This document shows positions 20,944 through 23,626 of a stretch of 23,626 nt of DNA, piece by piece (position 1 is the first letter of the stretch; every line of letters begins with the position of its first letter). The notes beneath the pieces are model-generated. The model saw only the letters and a program-made list of their open reading frames with translations, did not search any database and had not been told where the DNA came from. Where the stretch lies: the IMG/VR virus record IMGVR_UViG_3300046000_005999, positions 1 to 23,626 of that record; one strand, written 5' to 3'. The DNA comes from a virus. A program made the position numbers and the translations under genes.

Positions 20944-21047
20944 AAAAATACACTCAAACTGAACTAGACCGTTACGCAGCAAACAGGGAGGCACGTCAGG
21001 TGATGGACATTATTCGTGCAATACTTTCTCGGGTGGTGCAGTCATGA
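20940..21047 (+). CDS. hypothetical microprotein, 35 aa
   Basis: MKKYTQTELDRYAANREARQ and a helical tail ending ILSRVVQS. ATG at 20940 and stop at 21047 both overlap neighbours by ATGA, which supports it as a real gene. No family recognised. Confidence 0.5.
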   Translation: MKKYTQTELDRYAANREARQVMDIIRAILSRVVQS

Positions 21048-21718
21048 AAAACTACGATGAACTGATTGCCATGCTCTCGCAAGGTGCGTCAATCTCCCGT
21101 GAACGAAACCTGAATCTCGACTTTGCAAAGGTGGCAGACGCCGCCGCGAATGCAATCCAAGAACTGCAAGCCGAACTCAGCCAGACCAAGATACTGCACC
21201 TTGCAGCCTCTGAGACAGTAAATGACCTTTGGGTGCAGCGTGACGAACTCCGTGACGAACTCGACCGCTGCAAGCTCCACGTCAAGCACATCGGCAACGA
21301 TGCTTTGCGGACTGAGAATGAGGCGCTACAAAACAGGATTGACGACCTCACAAGCGACCGCGACGAGTACCGCAAAGCCGCTGATACCCAAGCAGCAGCG
21401 CACAAGGTGGAGCGTGATGAACTTGAAAAATCGCTTAAAGACGCCTCTGTTGCAGCTATTGCTGAAGCGTTGGAAGTTGACAACCTGCGGCACGAATTGA
21501 GTGTGCTGAAGGAAAAGCACTGCTACACAAAGGCAGACCTTGAGCAGCAGGAGCCGGTGGCCTGGCTGAAAACATGGAACAGTGTCGGTAACGCGCAAGA
21601 GGGTATGCGTCGAGTTGACCTTACGCCTGAAAGCGAATTGTGGCTGGCAAATATGTTCCCGAAAGTCACCCCGCTGTTTCTCGCAGCCGGTGCAGCACCA
21701 CAAGGAGAGCAGCAATGA
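21044..21718 (+). CDS. Ead/Ea22-like coiled-coil protein, 224 aa
   Basis: A long coiled coil (about 35-155; DELRDELDRCKLHVKHIG and further heptads) between a short N-terminal helix and a C-terminal tail with QEPVAWL (about 168-174) and TPLFLAAGAAPQGEQQ. This tail layout is typical of Ead/Ea22-like phage proteins, which lie in pL-type arms and have no known molecular role. ATG at 21044 overlaps the previous stop. Confidence 0.7.
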   Translation: MKNYDELIAMLSQGASISRERNLNLDFAKVADAAANAIQELQAELSQTKILHLAASETVNDLWVQRDELRDELDRCKLHVKHIGNDALRTENEALQNRIDDLTSDRDEYRKAADTQAAAHKVERDELEKSLKDASVAAIAEALEVDNLRHELSVLKEKHCYTKADLEQQEPVAWLKTWNSVGNAQEGMRRVDLTPESELWLANMFPKVTPLFLAAGAAPQGEQQ

Positions 21719-22095
21719 AACCCTCAACAGGACGAACCCCCACACTCTCAAACGAAGTGCTGCGCCTGATCACGGAGATCGGCGGCATGAGCGCAGCGGA
21801 GCTGGTGCCACTAACCGGCAGGACTCGCATGTCAATCAAAGACAGTGTGAGCAGACTGCGAGTGCGCGGCTTGGTCTACATCCAGCACTACGAGCGTCAG
21901 GAGTGCGGCAAGCAGGGCCAGCTCGTGCCGATCTACGCCGCTGGAAAGTGGCGGCCTGACGCTGTGCGACCAGAGCGTGTTGACCATAACACCGTGTGCC
22001 GCAAGTCGTATGAGCGCAACAAGACGATCCTCACGGTGCAGCGCCCGCAATCTCAACGCAAGGCCGCAGTCGGTATGTGGGCGGGGTTGCTATGA
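21715..22095 (+). CDS. winged-helix DNA-binding protein, 126 aa
   Basis: ATG at 21715 overlaps the previous stop. NEVLRLITEIGGMSAAELVP and RTRMSIKDSVSRLRVRGLVY (about 12-60) form a winged helix of the MarR/DeoR type, with a basic tail. A regulator of the right arm or of host genes is plausible; the target is not known. Confidence 0.7.
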   Translation: MKPSTGRTPTLSNEVLRLITEIGGMSAAELVPLTGRTRMSIKDSVSRLRVRGLVYIQHYERQECGKQGQLVPIYAAGKWRPDAVRPERVDHNTVCRKSYERNKTILTVQRPQSQRKAAVGMWAGLL

Positions 22096-22211
22096 ATGCT
22101 TTTCACTGGAGAGAACCGCGACAAATCACACCACCGAAACCGCGCAAGCCGACACGCTGGGAGCGCGAGTTGGCTGCACTTTTACGATCTAGGGAATGGA
22201 GGAATAAATGA
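22092..22211 (+). CDS. basic hypothetical microprotein, 39 aa
   Basis: MNAFHWREPRQITPPKPRKP then TRWERELAALLRSREWRNK: Pro/Arg-rich start and an amphipathic helix. Both ends overlap neighbours by ATGA. No family recognised. Confidence 0.55.
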   Translation: MNAFHWREPRQITPPKPRKPTRWERELAALLRSREWRNK

Positions 22212-22366
22212 CATTTGTAATAACTAAAGCGAAAGTTGGGTACATCGTGCGCCCAGAATCAATGCGAGCGGGGACAGACTACTCGCCTATTCAGGATTGG
22301 GCGGCATTCGATTCTTGGGAGCAGGCTTCAGTGTGGATCGGAGAGCAGTTGAGGGCTTTGAAATGA
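22208..22366 (+). CDS. hypothetical protein, 52 aa
   Basis: ATG at 22208 overlaps the previous stop (GGAGGAATAA gives a ribosome site). Reads MTFVITKAKVGYIVRPES, a strand pair, and ends with a helix WASFDSW-like DSWEQASVWIGEQLRALK. No family recognised. Confidence 0.55.
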   Translation: MTFVITKAKVGYIVRPESMRAGTDYSPIQDWAAFDSWEQASVWIGEQLRALK

Positions 22367-22464
22367 CCGCAGGCAAAGGCGACAAACAACGCCCAACCGA
22401 TCCGCAGAAATATCGGGATAGCTGGGAGCGCATCTTTGGCAAGAAAAAGGAGGATAAGAAATGA
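22363..22464 (+). CDS. small basic phage protein, 33 aa
   Basis: Opens MTAGKGDKQRPTDPQKYRDS and ends with WERIFGKKKEDKK. Short proteins beginning with a GKGD.RP pattern and an aromatic-basic end are frequent in phages. ATGA overlaps at both ends. Function unknown. Confidence 0.6.
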   Translation: MTAGKGDKQRPTDPQKYRDSWERIFGKKKEDKK

Positions 22465-22694
22465 GCGAGATTGAACTACTGCGCCGAGAGGTTGCCGCGC
22501 TGGTGGCCCACCTATCACCATACATTGGTCAGGACGAGATGCAGGCCAGATACCAGGTGACAAGCCAAACACTAAGGGCAATGGAAAACCGCAGGGAAAT
22601 CCCGGAGCGTTGCCGTGGTCGCTGGCTGCGGGTGGAAGTATTGTCTTGGGAGTCTGCACGGAATATGCACGGAAAACATCACAAACCCGCATGA
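22461..22694 (+). CDS. excisionase-like (MerR/AlpA-type) HTH protein
   Basis: 77 residues. Residues about 26-60 (MQARYQVTSQTLRAMENRRE, RCRGRWLRVEVLSW) give the short HTH of AlpA/excisionase proteins. It lies just before the integrase, as expected for Xis, which steers the integrase to excision. AAAAAGGAGG seven bases before the ATG is a strong ribosome site. Its 3' end carries two of the TGCACGGA copies. Confidence 0.7.
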   Translation: MSEIELLRREVAALVAHLSPYIGQDEMQARYQVTSQTLRAMENRREIPERCRGRWLRVEVLSWESARNMHGKHHKPA

Positions 22695-22697
22695 ATA

Positions 22698-22724
22698 GGG
22701 CCTTTCACTGGCCCTTTTCGGGCC
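22698..22724 (+). other. alternating hairpins after excisionase gene
   Basis: GGGCC (22698), GGCCC (22710) and GGGCC (22720) can form either of two stems that share the middle element. TTTTC lies in the second loop. This may be a weak or switchable terminator before the integrase. Confidence 0.5.
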
Positions 22725-22734
22725 GCTGGTTTCA

Positions 22735-22762
22735 TTGTTAAATAGCTTTCTATAGCTACAAC
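22735..22762 (+). promoter_or_regulatory. possible integrase promoter
   Basis: TTGTTA at 22735 and TACAAC at 22757, 16 bases apart, about 86 bases before the integrase ATG. AATAGCT occurs twice inside (22741 and 22751, near-matching). The only evidence is the hexamers. Confidence 0.35.
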
Positions 22763-22847
22763 ACAATGATTTACCACGGAAACATCGCCATAATCGTGTA
22801 ATCCGTGAATCAAACTTCCGGAATCTGCACGGATTTTAGAGGTCAAT

Positions 22848-23626
22848 ATGGCGACTCCAACCAAAACCAGCGAGGGTACATGGCGCATCATCATCACCGT
22901 AAAGGGTGAGCGTGATTCAGCCACTTTCCCAACGAAGCGCGAAGCCCAATCATGGGCAGAGACTCGCGCAAATGAAATGCGAGCTATCGGAAGTGGCCGC
23001 ATTTCAGAGTATGTCACGACCCACCAAGCCTTCAGCCGCTACCTAGACGAAGAAACCCCCAAGCACAGGGGTTCTGACCGAGAGCATGGCAGGGTTCTGG
23101 CGATCAAGGCGCAATTCCCAGACATACCGCTTTCCAAGGTAACGCACGGCCACATCATCGCATGGCGTGACGCAAGGCTTGCAACAGTCAAACCCGCTAC
23201 GGCGCTGCGGGAGTTGAAGATTGTCAATTTAATGTTCAAGCGGTGTTGCTCAATCGAATGGAGCTACATCACCAAAAACCCATGCGACGGGGTTGACCGT
23301 CCAAAAAGTTCAGCCAGCAGGACGCGAACGATTGCCGGGGTGGAGGTGCGTGGCTTGTTGCGGGAACTTGGCTATCCAAACCGGGAGCATGGTCGCAATT
23401 CGGTAGCTTGGGCGCTCTTGTTTGCGTTGTCAACTGGAATGCGTCAGGGTGAGATATTGGGCCTGCAATGGGCGCACGTTTACCCATTGCATGTACACCT
23501 ACCCAAAACTAAGAACAGCGAAACAAGGGACGTACCACTATCACCCGTTGCACGTAAGATTCTTGCAAGAATGCACGGATTACACGAAACCAGTGTTTTT
23601 GATTTATCCGCAGCGAAAACGTCTCT
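22848..23626 (+). CDS. int: tyrosine integrase, 3' part missing
   Basis: Site-specific recombinase for integration and excision, cut by the right edge at residue 259. An N-terminal arm-binding-like segment (MATPTKTSEGTWRIIITVKG), SAM-like core from about 58 to 140, then the catalytic domain: LSTGMRQGEILGLQW with catalytic Arg at 199, and the beta-turn Lys in HLPKTKNSETRDVPLS (about 218-232). The HxxR, second His and Tyr lie beyond the window. ATG at 22848 follows AGAGG at seven bases. Whether attP or attL lies in the window cannot be told. Confidence 0.9.
   Translation, partial: MATPTKTSEGTWRIIITVKGERDSATFPTKREAQSWAETRANEMRAIGSGRISEYVTTHQAFSRYLDEETPKHRGSDREHGRVLAIKAQFPDIPLSKVTHGHIIAWRDARLATVKPATALRELKIVNLMFKRCCSIEWSYITKNPCDGVDRPKSSASRTRTIAGVEVRGLLRELGYPNREHGRNSVAWALLFALSTGMRQGEILGLQWAHVYPLHVHLPKTKNSETRDVPLSPVARKILARMHGLHETSVFDLSAAKTS

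Larger units (their letters stand above)
22655..22834 (+). repeat. TGCACGGA repeat cluster (candidate arm or Xis sites)
   Basis: TGCACGGAA at 22655 and 22666 (11 bases apart, about one helical turn) and TGCACGGAT at 22826; ACCACGGAA at 22773; and TCCGTG, the reverse complement core, at 22802. A further TGCACGGAT lies at 23572 inside the integrase gene. Such clusters between xis and int suit integrase or Xis binding. Confidence 0.5.

Noticed and set aside
22741-22847. attP core between xis and int
   Set aside because: Repeats are present, but no second att half is in the window, so a crossover core cannot be named.

Overview
The window is most of the left-to-centre part of a lambda-like temperate phage or prophage. 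No chromosomal flank is visible. Gene families, moderate GC and small coupled phage genes suggest a Gram-negative host, most likely a betaproteobacterium of the Burkholderiales. This host call is inference from gene type, not from a search.

Layout. From 1 to 6543, all on the minus strand, lies the start of the late module: small and large terminase, a 774-residue portal, a 410-residue virion structural protein, a 38-residue zinc-binding microprotein, a 147-residue protein, and two tandem paralogous beta-rich structural proteins, the second running off the left edge. No major capsid, tail or lysis gene is present, so these presumably lie beyond position 1. From 6544 to 6966 there is a non-coding block full of inverted repeats upstream of the terminase, with a likely terminator for the replication operon. 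From 6967 to 14893, still on the minus strand, lies the cro-replication operon: Cro, small regulators, an HNH-AP2 endonuclease, a fused SNF2-type helicase/DNA methyltransferase, a replication initiator with 10-bp iterons inside its gene, a RecA-fold replicative helicase, a Dcm-like protein, NinG and small proteins.

The switch lies at 14894-14964, with divergent cro and cI promoters over palindromic operators. cI (plus strand) encodes a short repressor without a cleavage domain. A second operator/promoter at 15409-15437 drives the rightward, pL-like operon. Its leader has a nut-like boxA/hairpin, a second HNH-AP2 gene, a 19-bp inverted repeat and a strong intrinsic terminator at 16394-16415. 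From 16435 to 22694 is a chain of about 22 small genes, most joined by ATGA overlaps. It holds an Erf annealing protein, SSB, a DEDD 3'-5' exonuclease, several HTH proteins, an Ea22-like protein and an excisionase candidate. A tyrosine integrase starts at 22848 and is cut by the right edge.

How it works together. CI would silence both arms through shared half-sites. On induction the left arm makes Cro, replication proteins and, through a terminator and the repeat-rich region, the packaging genes. The right arm makes recombination and excision functions. A motif CCTTTACC, found only four times and always on the minus strand near late-gene starts, may be a phage-specific control element for the packaging and virion genes.
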